A DNA stretch of 22,243 nt. Origin: a virus. Shown piece by piece: positions 6,621 to 13,692 of this stretch. A program made the translations under genes and the position numbers. The notes below the pieces were generated by a model, which was not told the DNA's origin, made no database searches, and was given only the letters and a program-made list of their open reading frames with translations. The stretch is taken from positions 1 to 22,243 of the IMG/VR virus record IMGVR_UViG_3300023237_001281, one strand, 5' to 3'. Numbering within the stretch: position 1 is the stretch's first letter; each line of letters opens with the position of its first letter.

Positions 6621-7070
6621 ATGTCTTTGGTTGGACAAGAGACTTTTGCAGAAGCCGTTCTGACCCTGCCGGGGGATCTCCCCCGGCAGGTGATGGACGA
6701 GTTTTCCCGTGGGTGGCACATGCGGGAGGTGATGGCTTTTCAGACGCAACGCGATATCGCTGTGCGGCAGCCGGAGCAAACGTGGTGTGAAGGGATCGGC
6801 CAAAAGACGATGTCGATCGCGGCGGACGCTTATCATTATTGGGGCCAGCGGGTCGGGTATGATTGCTGGTCGGATAAGCAGTTTCGACGGGAATTTCTCC
6901 GGGATAATCCAGAGGCCCGGGTGAAGAGTGTGGCCACGAAGACGATGGTGAGCGTGGATGGGATGAAGGCGGGGAACGCTCGACTCTCAACGCCCAACTC
7001 TCAACCTGCAAGTGGGAGTGTCCGGACGCCTGGAATTTTGTTGGTCAATCGATTTGGAGGGGCGGCCTGA
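6621..7070 (+). CDS. Hypothetical head-tail region protein, 149 aa
   Basis: Begins 12 bases after the previous stop, behind AAGGAAAGG. Residues 1-115 form a compact mixed fold with W-C-E-G-I-G and FRREFLRDNPEARVKS, a helix often seen in proteins encoded between capsid and connector genes; I do not know a function for it. The last 30 residues (from about NARLSTPNSQPASGS) look like an add-on: they are encoded partly by a CAACTCTCAAC-type repeat that resembles intergenic sequence. The stop overlaps the next start (TGATG). A perfect 11-bp inverted repeat lies within its first 25 codons. Confidence 0.55.
   Translation: MSLVGQETFAEAVLTLPGDLPRQVMDEFSRGWHMREVMAFQTQRDIAVRQPEQTWCEGIGQKTMSIAADAYHYWGQRVGYDCWSDKQFRREFLRDNPEARVKSVATKTMVSVDGMKAGNARLSTPNSQPASGSVRTPGILLVNRFGGAA
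6665..6690. repeat. Perfect 11-bp inverted repeat inside a coding region
   Basis: CCTGCCGGGGG (6665-6675) and CCCCCGGCAGG (6680-6690) flank an ATCT loop, giving a GC-only core hairpin at codons about 15-24 of the 149-aa gene (LPGDLPRQ). No T-run follows on either strand. It would be very stable in mRNA and could slow or tune translation. It may also be chance in a GC-rich gene. Confidence 0.7.
6981..7005 (+). repeat. CAACTCTCAAC-type low-complexity repeat within a gene
   Basis: CGACTCTCAACGCCCAACTCTCAAC carries repeated ACTCTCAAC words. I remember similar words as scattered intergenic repeats in Verrucomicrobiota and related genomes; this cannot be checked here. Here it encodes part of a Ser/Thr/Pro-rich tail of the 149-aa protein. 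Confidence 0.4.
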
Positions 7071-7909
7071 TGCGCACGCTTACGTTCGAGCGGTTGCGGG
7101 AAAGCACGCTGACCCGGATGGGGGTGGCGGTGGATACGACGGATCTTTTGATTCTCGGGGCGGTGACCACGTATCTGGGGGATCGGATCCGCGAGGCCTG
7201 GGAGGGATACTATTGGCCGGACACTACGGCGTTGGAGGCGCGGGTGTATTGCGAGCGATGGTCCGACGTGGAGGAAGCGGAGATCATAAGTGGTCAGATT
7301 TTGTATCACGCAAATGCTTATTGGCAGGCTTTGACGAATGCGCCGGCGGGTGAGCCCGCCGCGGGCAGCGCGGAGTGGATGGCGACGAATACGTTTGTCC
7401 ATGCGATCGCCTTGGAGCAGGTCGGGAAGACTCCGATCAGCGAGGTGGTGGAGGTGTGGGACCGGAACCCGCGACTGGATCGGAAGGCTCTGGCGGTCGC
7501 GTTTGATCTGACGGAGGTTGGGATCCTCGTGGCGGATGATGCGCCGGCGGAGGTGTGGGTGGAGTTTTCTTTGCAGGTGTCGGAGTTTCGCGCGACGCCT
7601 TGGGCGGCCGAAGCGGCTTATGTGACGGGAGATTTAATTTTTTACGCCAAGGAATGTTGGCGTGCGGTGGTCGGAACGACTGGCAGTGCGCCGGCGCTGG
7701 ATAATGCGGCCTGGGCTTTGCAGCCGGTGCCGTGGGTGTTGTCGCGCTTTGCTGAGCGGGCGGCTTATTCGGATTCGCTGGCTGAGGACGGCCAGCAGGA
7801 CAAGGCAGAGCGGGAGCTGAGGCGGGCTTACCAGGCGCTGGATGATGAATTTTGCAAGCTGGCACATAAGCAAGGACAGGTGGCGCGCTGGGGCGTGCGG
7901 ACAGGCTAG
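7070..7909 (+). CDS. Head-tail connector protein with two CBM5/12-like modules
   Basis: A 279-residue protein starting at ATG 7070, overlapping the previous stop by one base, with GGAGGGG upstream. The N-terminal 50 residues are helical (LTFERLRESTLTRMGVAVDT), like the start of podovirus adaptor proteins. Two similar segments follow the pattern G-x-I/L-x-Y/F-x-x-x-x-Y/W-x-A, then small residues and a closing W: residues about 72-104 (ISGQILYHANAYWQAL...AEW) and 180-217 (VTGDLIFYAKECWRAV...AAW). That is the signature of carbohydrate-binding module 5/12 (chitin-binding-type 3). The C-terminus is a charged helix (AEDGQQDKAERELRRAYQAL). Probably the adaptor between portal and nozzle, with external sugar-binding modules; an alternative is a tail-tip protein. 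Confidence 0.6.
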   Translation: MRTLTFERLRESTLTRMGVAVDTTDLLILGAVTTYLGDRIREAWEGYYWPDTTALEARVYCERWSDVEEAEIISGQILYHANAYWQALTNAPAGEPAAGSAEWMATNTFVHAIALEQVGKTPISEVVEVWDRNPRLDRKALAVAFDLTEVGILVADDAPAEVWVEFSLQVSEFRATPWAAEAAYVTGDLIFYAKECWRAVVGTTGSAPALDNAAWALQPVPWVLSRFAERAAYSDSLAEDGQQDKAERELRRAYQALDDEFCKLAHKQGQVARWGVRTG

Positions 7910-7911
7910 GA

Positions 7912-7950
7912 AGAGAGACACGGAGAAGGGGAGACGCGGAGACGCGGGGA
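7912..7950. repeat. GAGACGCGGAGACGCGG-type intergenic repeat
   Basis: The 71-base gap between two genes contains GAGACACGGAGAAGGGGAGA followed by two copies of GAGACGCG. On the other strand this reads CGCGTCTCCGCGTCTCC. I recall words like this as frequent intergenic elements in several environmental bacterial phyla, so it may be a host-derived mini-element. No gene or hairpin is visible in it. The SD of the next gene (GGAAGGA) lies at 7964-7970. Confidence 0.45.
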
Positions 7951-7980
7951 TCTTTTACAAATCGGAAGGAAGAAAAATAT

Positions 7981-8226
7981 ATGAATGCTTTGGTTACTAA
8001 TGGAACGGGAGGCGGGGCCTATTACGGCGACACGGCGAATCATGCGGGAGCGGTGTCTGCGGTGCAGGTGATCGCGGATGCGAAATTTCACACTCTGACA
8101 GGGAATGTCTCAGGGGTGGCGAATGTGACTTCGGGCAGTGCGGCCACGATCCCGGCGGGGACGATTCTCTTTGGCAGCTTCACGGCTCTGCAACTGCACT
8201 CGGGTTCAGTGATCGCTTATAAGTGA
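7981..8226 (+). CDS. Small beta-rich virion protein, 81 aa
   Basis: Starts at ATG 7981 with GGAAGGA 10 bases upstream. The sequence is Gly/Ala/Thr/Val-rich and repetitive in character (NGTGGGAYYGDTANHAGAVS, SGVANVTSGSAATIPAGTIL, then FGSFTALQLHSGSVIAYK), typical of small trimeric beta structures in tail or head fibres. The stop is directly followed by the next ATG (TGAATG), so the two are translated together. A fibre-shaft or anchor piece for the lectin-like gene that follows is the best reading. No named family is recognised. Confidence 0.5.
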   Translation: MNALVTNGTGGGAYYGDTANHAGAVSAVQVIADAKFHTLTGNVSGVANVTSGSAATIPAGTILFGSFTALQLHSGSVIAYK

Positions 8227-9048
8227 ATGATCCTGGCGCCGACACTTTCTTTGCATTCGCTTTCGGCCGGGGGCTATGACCCGGACGCGAATGCGTATTT
8301 CGCAGCGGCCGGGGTGACTGACCCGACTGCAAAGGCGCAGATCTCGACGTTTGCTCGGGGAGTGAAGCAGTTGGGCCTCTGGGAGCAAATGGTTTGCTGG
8401 CCGCTGCGGTCGGCGCAGAACGCAGGCACTGGCACGACGGCGTATTCGCTGGGCGGGCTCGGGACTTACAATGGGACGCTGGTCAATGGGCCGACTTGGG
8501 GCGCGGATGGGATTTCGTTTCTGGCAGCGTCTTCCACACGTATTTTGACACCAAACAGCATCGAGCCCTTGGATTCATTCTCCATGTTCTCTGTTGGAAA
8601 ATATGTTAACAGCTCTGAAGTGTCCCTTGTTCTGTTCGGAATGGGAAACGGGAAAGGTAGTGTCGTGGGGATTTACGGAAACAGCGATACTAGACTTAGA
8701 AATGTTTCTTGGAAAGAGGATGCGAGTTCCCTCGGGGTTAGAACTGGACCTGCCACGAATAATCTTTGGTTTTCAGGTGCTTTTTCTAACAACTCTTCTG
8801 GCGCAACAAGCTATATTAATTCTTCGGCAATAGAAACGATCTCTGGTGATTATCGACTTGGGTCTACCTTAACTTCATCGCCGGGAATTGGTGCTAATAT
8901 CTTAAATTCTCCCGGTTCCGCCAACAGCCACTTTAACGGAGACGTAGCGATTGCTGCGTTATTCAAAACTGACTTGAGCGGTCCTCAGTTGACAGCAATC
9001 CGCGACCTTTATAAAGAAACCATCGGCCAAGGTCTCGGACTGCCATGA
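8227..9048 (+). CDS. Lectin-like (concanavalin fold) receptor-binding or tail fibre protein
   Basis: 273 residues, starting right after the previous stop. The N-terminal part (residues 1-70) is helical and Asp/Ala-rich and probably anchors to the virion (DPDANAYFAAAGVTDPTAKA). From about residue 80 the sequence reads like a LamG/concanavalin-type beta sandwich: TTAYSLGGLGTYNGTLVNGPTW, ADGISFLAASSTRI, DSFSMFSVGKY, SGAFSNNSSGATSYINSS, FNGDVAIAALFKTDLSG, ending AIRDLYKETIGQGL. Such domains bind surface sugars of the host. From about 8540 the DNA turns much more AT-rich than the neighbours and the codon use changes, a sign of module exchange. Its stop overlaps the next start by 4 bases (ATGA). 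Confidence 0.7.
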   Translation: MILAPTLSLHSLSAGGYDPDANAYFAAAGVTDPTAKAQISTFARGVKQLGLWEQMVCWPLRSAQNAGTGTTAYSLGGLGTYNGTLVNGPTWGADGISFLAASSTRILTPNSIEPLDSFSMFSVGKYVNSSEVSLVLFGMGNGKGSVVGIYGNSDTRLRNVSWKEDASSLGVRTGPATNNLWFSGAFSNNSSGATSYINSSAIETISGDYRLGSTLTSSPGIGANILNSPGSANSHFNGDVAIAALFKTDLSGPQLTAIRDLYKETIGQGLGLP

Positions 9049-9389
9049 GCTTCGAGTCCCAATATCGAATTATCGCGGTGGCAGCGGAATCTGTCCCGAC
9101 GATGTTTCCGCAACTGCTTGCTGCGTTCGGGGATGACTTGCCAGAGGGTAACAATATCGTCCGCACCATCGGCGGGCATTGGGACGACACTGCACGCACT
9201 CGCAAACGGGCCGCATCATTTCCCACGACAATCACAGGCCAAATCTTGACCGATAGCCGGATGGCATTCCGGGCGCTCTGGGAAACTCGACTGTCCGCTG
9301 CATACGCAAATGGAGACCTTCCCGGCGTTGAGGAACTGACAGAGGAAGAATTGCAGGCATTGTTGCCGGAGCCGGAGGAATTCCCATGA
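9045..9389 (+). CDS. Hypothetical 114-aa protein after the fibre gene, possible fibre chaperone
   Basis: Overlaps the preceding gene by ATGA and ends in ATGA overlap with the next. The protein is mixed alpha/beta with an acidic tail (VEELTEEELQALLPEPEEFP). No family is recognised. Small proteins encoded directly after a fibre gene are often assembly chaperones, and this gene shares the lower G content of the fibre module before it, so the two may have moved together. That is inference from place and composition. Confidence 0.45.
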   Translation: MSFESQYRIIAVAAESVPTMFPQLLAAFGDDLPEGNNIVRTIGGHWDDTARTRKRAASFPTTITGQILTDSRMAFRALWETRLSAAYANGDLPGVEELTEEELQALLPEPEEFP

Positions 9390-9739
9390 GCCAGGATCAG
9401 ATCTATGAGGCAGCGGAACGCTCGACTCCGCAGGAATTGACGGTGCCGATCAATAGTTGGCCGGCGCTGGTGGTCTGGGCCATCGGAAAGTTTGGGGCCT
9501 GGGTGGTGATTGCGGCGCTGCTGTCGGTGGCATTGGAGCGAGTTTATACGGACAGCAAGGCGCAGGACGTGCTGCAACGGGATCTGACGGTGCGGGTGGC
9601 GGAGGCGTTTGAGGGGCAGTCTTCGGTGGGCATGCAGCAAAGTATCGCTCTCACGGCTCTGACTCTGGCGGTGGAGCGGAATACTAAGGAGCTGGAGAAT
9701 ATGCGGCAATCGAGAGGGCAAGACTATGGAAAGAATTGA
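9386..9739 (+). CDS. One-pass membrane protein of the lysis block (holin or inner spanin)
   Basis: 117 residues with one hydrophobic segment at about 25-50 (WPALVVWAIGKFGAWVVIAA, with K35 in its middle), then a hydrophilic helical domain of about 65 residues with heptad character (VLQRDLTVRVAEAFEG..., ALTALTLAVERNTKELENMR). It lies directly before a lipoprotein gene and overlaps it by 14 bases. An N-in topology with a periplasmic coiled coil next to a small lipoprotein recalls Rz/Rz1 spanins. A one-pass holin is the other option. Something in this block must let the signal-less endolysin out; this is the only integral membrane candidate. Confidence 0.55.
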   Translation: MSQDQIYEAAERSTPQELTVPINSWPALVVWAIGKFGAWVVIAALLSVALERVYTDSKAQDVLQRDLTVRVAEAFEGQSSVGMQQSIALTALTLAVERNTKELENMRQSRGQDYGKN

Positions 9740-9953
9740 TCTGATGACGGTGGCGCGGGCGGTTCTCAGTTTGTTGGCGGTGGTGGTGATGGCGGTGGCG
9801 GTCTCTGGCTGTGAGGCGACGTTCCCGATCGGGGCGGAGGCGGCGTATGGGGAGGCTTATGTGGGGTATCGGCTCCCGGCGGTTCGCACTTTTTCGACTT
9901 ATAATATTTTTGGTTCGGAGGAACTGTACGGGAGGACGCTTGGGGACAAATGA
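9726..9953 (+). CDS. Small lipoprotein, outer spanin candidate, 75 aa
   Basis: Starts at ATG 9726 behind AGAGGG. A signal peptide with a hydrophobic core (LSLLAVVVMAVAV) ends in a lipobox, V26-S27-G28-C29, so the mature lipoprotein is 47 residues. Residue 30 is Glu rather than Asp, which fits transport to the outer membrane under the known +2 rule. The mature part is short, with Y and G (AYGEAYVGYRLPAV). Position between the one-pass membrane protein and the phospholipase, each overlapping, makes it a lysis protein, most likely an outer spanin. Lack of a Pro-rich stretch is atypical for Rz1. The lipoprotein call is firm; the spanin call is not. Confidence 0.65.
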   Translation: MERIDLMTVARAVLSLLAVVVMAVAVSGCEATFPIGAEAAYGEAYVGYRLPAVRTFSTYNIFGSEELYGRTLGDK

Positions 9954-10843
9954 AACGGATCCTCTCTATTTCTGGTGGCGGGATGCGCGGCGTGATGGCG
10001 GCTCGCTGGATGGTGGAGCTGGAACGTTGGTTCGGTGCTCCGGTGCGGGATTGTTTTGATCTTGTCGAGGGGACTTCTACGGGTGCAATCCTCGCGGGGA
10101 TGGCGGTCTCTGAGCGACGGCCTTCGGCGCTGGAGATGTTGCGGTTTTATTATGAATCGGGGCCGAAGATTTTCCGCAAGGGGTGGCTGGATTTTGGGGT
10201 GTTTGCGCCCCGGTATGATAACCGGGGGCTGATTGCGGAGCTGCGGGCCTGTATCGGCTCGGAATCGATGGGCGATGTGCAGGGCCGCGTGGTCATGCCG
10301 ACGGTGGACGCGGTGCGGAATGAGGCGGTCTTCGCTAAGAGCTGGGAGCCATGGTGGAAGAATTTTCCGCTTTGGGCGGCGGCGGCGGCTTCGTCTTCGG
10401 CGCAGACGTATTTCCCGGAGTTCGAACTGGCTTATGCCGGGGAGAAGTATCGGTATCTGGATGGGGGCAATCATTCGAATAATCCGGCGGCCTCGGCTTT
10501 GTATGAGGGCTGGCGCCTGTGGCCGGATGAGGAGCTGCTGGTGGTGTCGATCGGCACGGGTAAGCAGGTTTGCCCTGATCCGCTGCCTGGCCGGGCCGGA
10601 ATGCTGGGCTGGGCTCCGCTGGTGTTCGGCGCGATGTCGGAGTGTCAGGATGATGTGGCCCGGTATTTCTGCCGCAATGCTCCGGGGGTTCGCTTCGTGG
10701 AGCTGGATGTGCAGTTGGCTCAATTCCCGGGGATGGATGATGCGCGGTCGGATTCGCTGGATGGATTGGTGCAGCTGACGGAGGCGGAGATCAAGGCGCA
10801 TGGCGCGAGGCTCAAGGAGGAGATTTTAGATGGAAAAGTTTGA
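9950..10843 (+). CDS. Patatin-like phospholipase
   Basis: 297 residues containing all hallmarks of the patatin family. These are the oxyanion loop G9-G10-G11-M-R13-G14; the nucleophile elbow G41-T-S43-T-G45; a SSSAQTYFPEF segment corresponding to the family's A-[ST]-A-P-x-Y-F-x-P block; and the catalytic aspartate motif D171-G172-G173. Patatins hydrolyse acyl chains of phospholipids using a Ser-Asp dyad. No signal peptide is present, so it acts from the cytoplasm unless exported. It overlaps the lipoprotein gene by ATGA and the endolysin gene by 14 bases, a tight block that implies co-translation and a role at lysis. Related bacterial patatins serve in CBASS as CapV effectors, but no cyclase is encoded here. 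Function in lysis is inferred. Confidence 0.88.
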   Translation: MKRILSISGGGMRGVMAARWMVELERWFGAPVRDCFDLVEGTSTGAILAGMAVSERRPSALEMLRFYYESGPKIFRKGWLDFGVFAPRYDNRGLIAELRACIGSESMGDVQGRVVMPTVDAVRNEAVFAKSWEPWWKNFPLWAAAAASSSAQTYFPEFELAYAGEKYRYLDGGNHSNNPAASALYEGWRLWPDEELLVVSIGTGKQVCPDPLPGRAGMLGWAPLVFGAMSECQDDVARYFCRNAPGVRFVELDVQLAQFPGMDDARSDSLDGLVQLTEAEIKAHGARLKEEILDGKV

Positions 10844-11309
10844 TGATCGATCGGAGGGCAATTTGCTCACGTTGCATCCGGAGGCGGCGCGGCAGGCGCG
10901 GGTTTTTCTGGGAGCTGCGAAGCGGCTGATGGCTGTGCATGGGATTTGTGTGCGGATCATCTCGGGGACTCGATCGTATCAGGAGCAGGATGCGCTTTAC
11001 GCTCAGGGCCGGAAGGGCGTGCCAGGGCGACGGGTGACGAATGCCCGCGGCGGGCAGTCGAATCATAATTTTGGGATCGCTTGGGATATCGGGCTTTTTG
11101 AGGGGCCGCGGTATCTGGCGGAGTCCGCTCGCTATAAGGAGCTGGGGGCGCTGGGGCGCTCGCTGGATCTGGAATGGGGCGGGGATTGGAAGTCGATCAA
11201 GGATGAACCGCATTTCCAGGTGCGCCCGGATTGGGCGCGGGGGATGACGGAACGGGATATGCTGGCGGCTCTGCGGATCAGGGTGGCCTCGGGAAAGGGG
11301 ATTTTCTAA
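10830..11309 (+). CDS. Endolysin, M15 family peptidase (VanY/L-Ala-D-Glu type)
   Basis: 159 residues. A strong AAGGAGGAG lies about 9 bases before ATG 10830, and the gene overlaps the phospholipase by 14 bases. The M15 zinc-peptidase motifs are complete: S77-N-H79-N-F-G-I-A-W-D86 (the S-x-H-x-x-G-x-A-x-D box) and D-E126-P-H128, giving zinc ligands H79, D86 and H128. Upstream GTRSYQEQDALYAQGR is the usual arginine-tyrosine region of phage M15 endolysins. No signal peptide or cell-wall binding domain is visible, so it depends on a holin-like partner to reach peptidoglycan and fits a Gram-negative host. Carboxypeptidase or endopeptidase specificity cannot be read from the sequence. Confidence 0.87.
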   Translation: MEKFDDRSEGNLLTLHPEAARQARVFLGAAKRLMAVHGICVRIISGTRSYQEQDALYAQGRKGVPGRRVTNARGGQSNHNFGIAWDIGLFEGPRYLAESARYKELGALGRSLDLEWGGDWKSIKDEPHFQVRPDWARGMTERDMLAALRIRVASGKGIF

Positions 11310-11313
11310 TTTT

Positions 11314-13689
11314 ATGGTGATGGATCTTGATAGTGAAATCTCGCGGGATGGGGACGCCGGATGGTCGGGGTTTCGCTCGCGGCCTGATGCGCTGACGCTG
11401 CCTGAAGGGGTGGCCTCGTATGCGCAGAATATGCGTTTCGTGCGCGGGCGGGCGGAGGTGCGCAAGGGGGCAAAGCGGCTGGCGCAGGATGTGAACGCCG
11501 GATCGGTGCCGCTGACTCTGCCTTTTGTGCTGGGTGATGTGCTGGCGCTGCTGGCGGGCCTGGTGCTGGATTTTGATCTGGAGTCGCCGGTGTCGGTGAC
11601 GAGCTTGGTGCGGCTGAGCACGACGGTGACGGCTACGGTGACGGCGCATGGCCTCTCGACGGGCGATACGGTGAATATCGCGGGGGCGACTGAGCCGGAA
11701 TATAATGGGGATTTCTCGGTGACGGTGACGGGCGTGAATGCTTTCGAATATGAGGTGGTCGGATTCCCGGCTTCTCCTGCCGGTGGCACCATCTCGATGA
11801 TCGTGGGCCCGCTGCTGGGGGCTGGGATCACTCGGGTGGGCACTACGGTGACTGTGGTGACGGCGACGGCGCATGGCCTCGCGACGGGTCAACAGGTGGC
11901 GATCGAGGGGGCGACTCAGACGGAGTATAATGGGGATTTCTCGGTGACGGTGACGGGCGTGAATGCGTTCACTTTCCAGGTGTCTGGAACTCCGACGACT
12001 CCGGCCACGGGGACGATCGTGGTGACGTGGGGCCCGGGGGTGCGGAATAGTTATAGCGGCGGGATTTTTGCGGCAGGGGTGTTTTCTTCTCCGAAGTCTT
12101 CGGTGACTCTGCATGGTCGGGAGTATGTGGTGCTGGTGGGTTCGGACTCGGCGTATCTCTGGCGGGAGGGTGAGACGCTGGTGACGCGTCCTTTCCCTAG
12201 TGGCCAGATCGTGGAGGTGGATGATGAGGTGACGGTGATTCAAGCGTTTGATCGGCTGTTTGTGCTGCGGGCGCGGGATCTGCTGGGGGAATGGGCGCCG
12301 CAGGTGGCGGTGACGCTGACTCGGGCGGGCACGACGGCGACGGCCACGTTTACTCTGGCGCATGGCTTCACGACTTCGGACCGGGTGGCGGTGGAGGGCG
12401 CGGAGCAAGCGGGTTGGCTGGCGGAATTCGATGTGGCCACGGTGGCGGATGCGAACACGATCACTTTCGTGGTCGGGAATGAGCCGGCGACTCCGGCCAC
12501 GGGATCGGTCACGGTGCGAAAGGTGCGGCCGCCGATGGTCTGGAATGGCGAGGGGTCGGAATTCACGGTGGTGGCGGGGGGAAGTCACCCGCTGGGGGCA
12601 TCTTACTCGAAGCTGCGGAGCACGGGGATCGCTGCGTATTTTAATAATCAGTTGGTGTTCGTACCGACGCCGGCGCAGGACACGGTGCTGGTGTCTGATG
12701 TGCTGGATTATGAAACGTATGACCCGATCTTGAAGACCTGGCGCGCGAATGCGGGCAGCGCAGACCGGATCATGGCGCTGCATCCTTTTGCGGAGAGGGA
12801 TGTGCTGGTGTTCATGCGGAACTCGATCTATCGGGCGCATGTGACGACGACTCTGGACGGCACGGCAATGAGCACGACGGATTCATTCATCGAGCTGCTG
12901 ACGACGGAGGTGGGTTGCCGGGCCAGACGCTCGGTGGTGACGGCGGGACCGTATATTTATTTCCTCGCAGATCAGGGGGTTTACCGCATGGATCTGAATT
13001 ACTCGGACTATAAGGTGCGCGGGATGCAGGTGCCGCTCTCGGACGGGATCACGGATCTGCTGGATGATGTCAATGATGCGGCCATGCACCGCTCGAGCGC
13101 GGCGTGGTTTGATAATCGCTATTGGCTGGCGGTGCCGGTGGGGGACTCGGAGTTGCCAAATTGTATTCTCGTCTGGTCGGCTCTGACGAATGAATGGGAA
13201 TCTAAGGATATTTACCCGACGGGGATTTCGCATCTTCTGGTGTCGGACTATGGCGGGAAGCGGCGGCTTTTTGCGGCGTCGCTCTCGGGGACTTTGTTTG
13301 TGCTGGATGAGATGGACCGAGGGGATGATAGCAATAACGGCTCTGAGGTGGTGCCGATCGATGCGGAGCTGATGACGCGGGCGTATTGGCTCAAGGATAT
13401 GGGACCGAAGCGGTGGCTCCGAAGCACGGTGAATGTGCGCCTGGAGGGTGCAAGCGCGGTGGGGCTGGATGCGGTGCTGGCGGAACCGGATGTGGTGGCC
13501 TCGCTGGCTGGTCTCGAGAATGAAGGCGCGGAGATGGAGGACTATGCCTGGAAGATGCCGATCCGCCGGCCGGGGCACAACCTCAAGCTGAGATTTCGGA
13601 ATTCGGTGCCGGGGCGCTGGACGCTCCGAAACTGTGCGGTGGAGGTGGCAACGGCCCGGCCGTCGATGCGGGGGCGGACGGTTGCATGA
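11314..13689 (+). CDS. Nozzle-like tail protein with three beta-sandwich repeats
   Basis: 791 residues, close to T7 gp12 (nozzle, 794). The N-terminus (GFRSRPDALTLPEGVASYAQNMRFVRGRAEVRKG) is the A-x-N-x-R/x-x-G-x-x-x-x-R-x-G entry typical of nozzle and stabilisation proteins, given here with breaks: LPEGVASYAQNMRF, RAEVRKGAKR. Three similar modules follow at residues about 95-162, 169-240 and 330-405 (pattern T-V-T-A-x-x-T-A-H-G-L-x-T-G, YNGDFSVTV, PATGT). The second half shows beta-propeller-like strands (NQLVFVPT, DVLVFMRNSIYRAHV, GPYIYFLADQGVYRM, NRYWLAVPVG, TNEWESKDIYP). It would form the tail channel below the adaptor. The start lacks a close SD (AAAGGGG 13 bases away); ATG 11320 is an alternative. 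Confidence 0.68.
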   Translation: MVMDLDSEISRDGDAGWSGFRSRPDALTLPEGVASYAQNMRFVRGRAEVRKGAKRLAQDVNAGSVPLTLPFVLGDVLALLAGLVLDFDLESPVSVTSLVRLSTTVTATVTAHGLSTGDTVNIAGATEPEYNGDFSVTVTGVNAFEYEVVGFPASPAGGTISMIVGPLLGAGITRVGTTVTVVTATAHGLATGQQVAIEGATQTEYNGDFSVTVTGVNAFTFQVSGTPTTPATGTIVVTWGPGVRNSYSGGIFAAGVFSSPKSSVTLHGREYVVLVGSDSAYLWREGETLVTRPFPSGQIVEVDDEVTVIQAFDRLFVLRARDLLGEWAPQVAVTLTRAGTTATATFTLAHGFTTSDRVAVEGAEQAGWLAEFDVATVADANTITFVVGNEPATPATGSVTVRKVRPPMVWNGEGSEFTVVAGGSHPLGASYSKLRSTGIAAYFNNQLVFVPTPAQDTVLVSDVLDYETYDPILKTWRANAGSADRIMALHPFAERDVLVFMRNSIYRAHVTTTLDGTAMSTTDSFIELLTTEVGCRARRSVVTAGPYIYFLADQGVYRMDLNYSDYKVRGMQVPLSDGITDLLDDVNDAAMHRSSAAWFDNRYWLAVPVGDSELPNCILVWSALTNEWESKDIYPTGISHLLVSDYGGKRRLFAASLSGTLFVLDEMDRGDDSNNGSEVVPIDAELMTRAYWLKDMGPKRWLRSTVNVRLEGASAVGLDAVLAEPDVVASLAGLENEGAEMEDYAWKMPIRRPGHNLKLRFRNSVPGRWTLRNCAVEVATARPSMRGRTVA
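11701..11966 (+). repeat. 41-bp identical direct repeat within the nozzle-like gene
   Basis: The 41 bases at 11701-11741 and 11926-11966 are identical (start TATAATGGGG, end GTGAATGC), spaced by 225 bases or 75 codons. They encode YNGDFSVTVTGVNA in modules 1 and 2. The third module (from about 12301) is diverged. Exact DNA identity in a copy pair points to a recent in-frame duplication or gene conversion. Confidence 0.85.
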
Positions 13690-13692
13690 GGT

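Noticed and set aside
9950-10843. Patatin as a CBASS CapV effector
   Set aside because: No cyclic-nucleotide synthase or CBASS partner is nearby; the gene is translationally linked to lysis genes.
11278-12840. 520-residue open frame on the - strand
   Set aside because: It is antisense to the nozzle-like gene and consists mainly of His/Arg repeats, the mark of a shadow frame opposite a G-rich gene.
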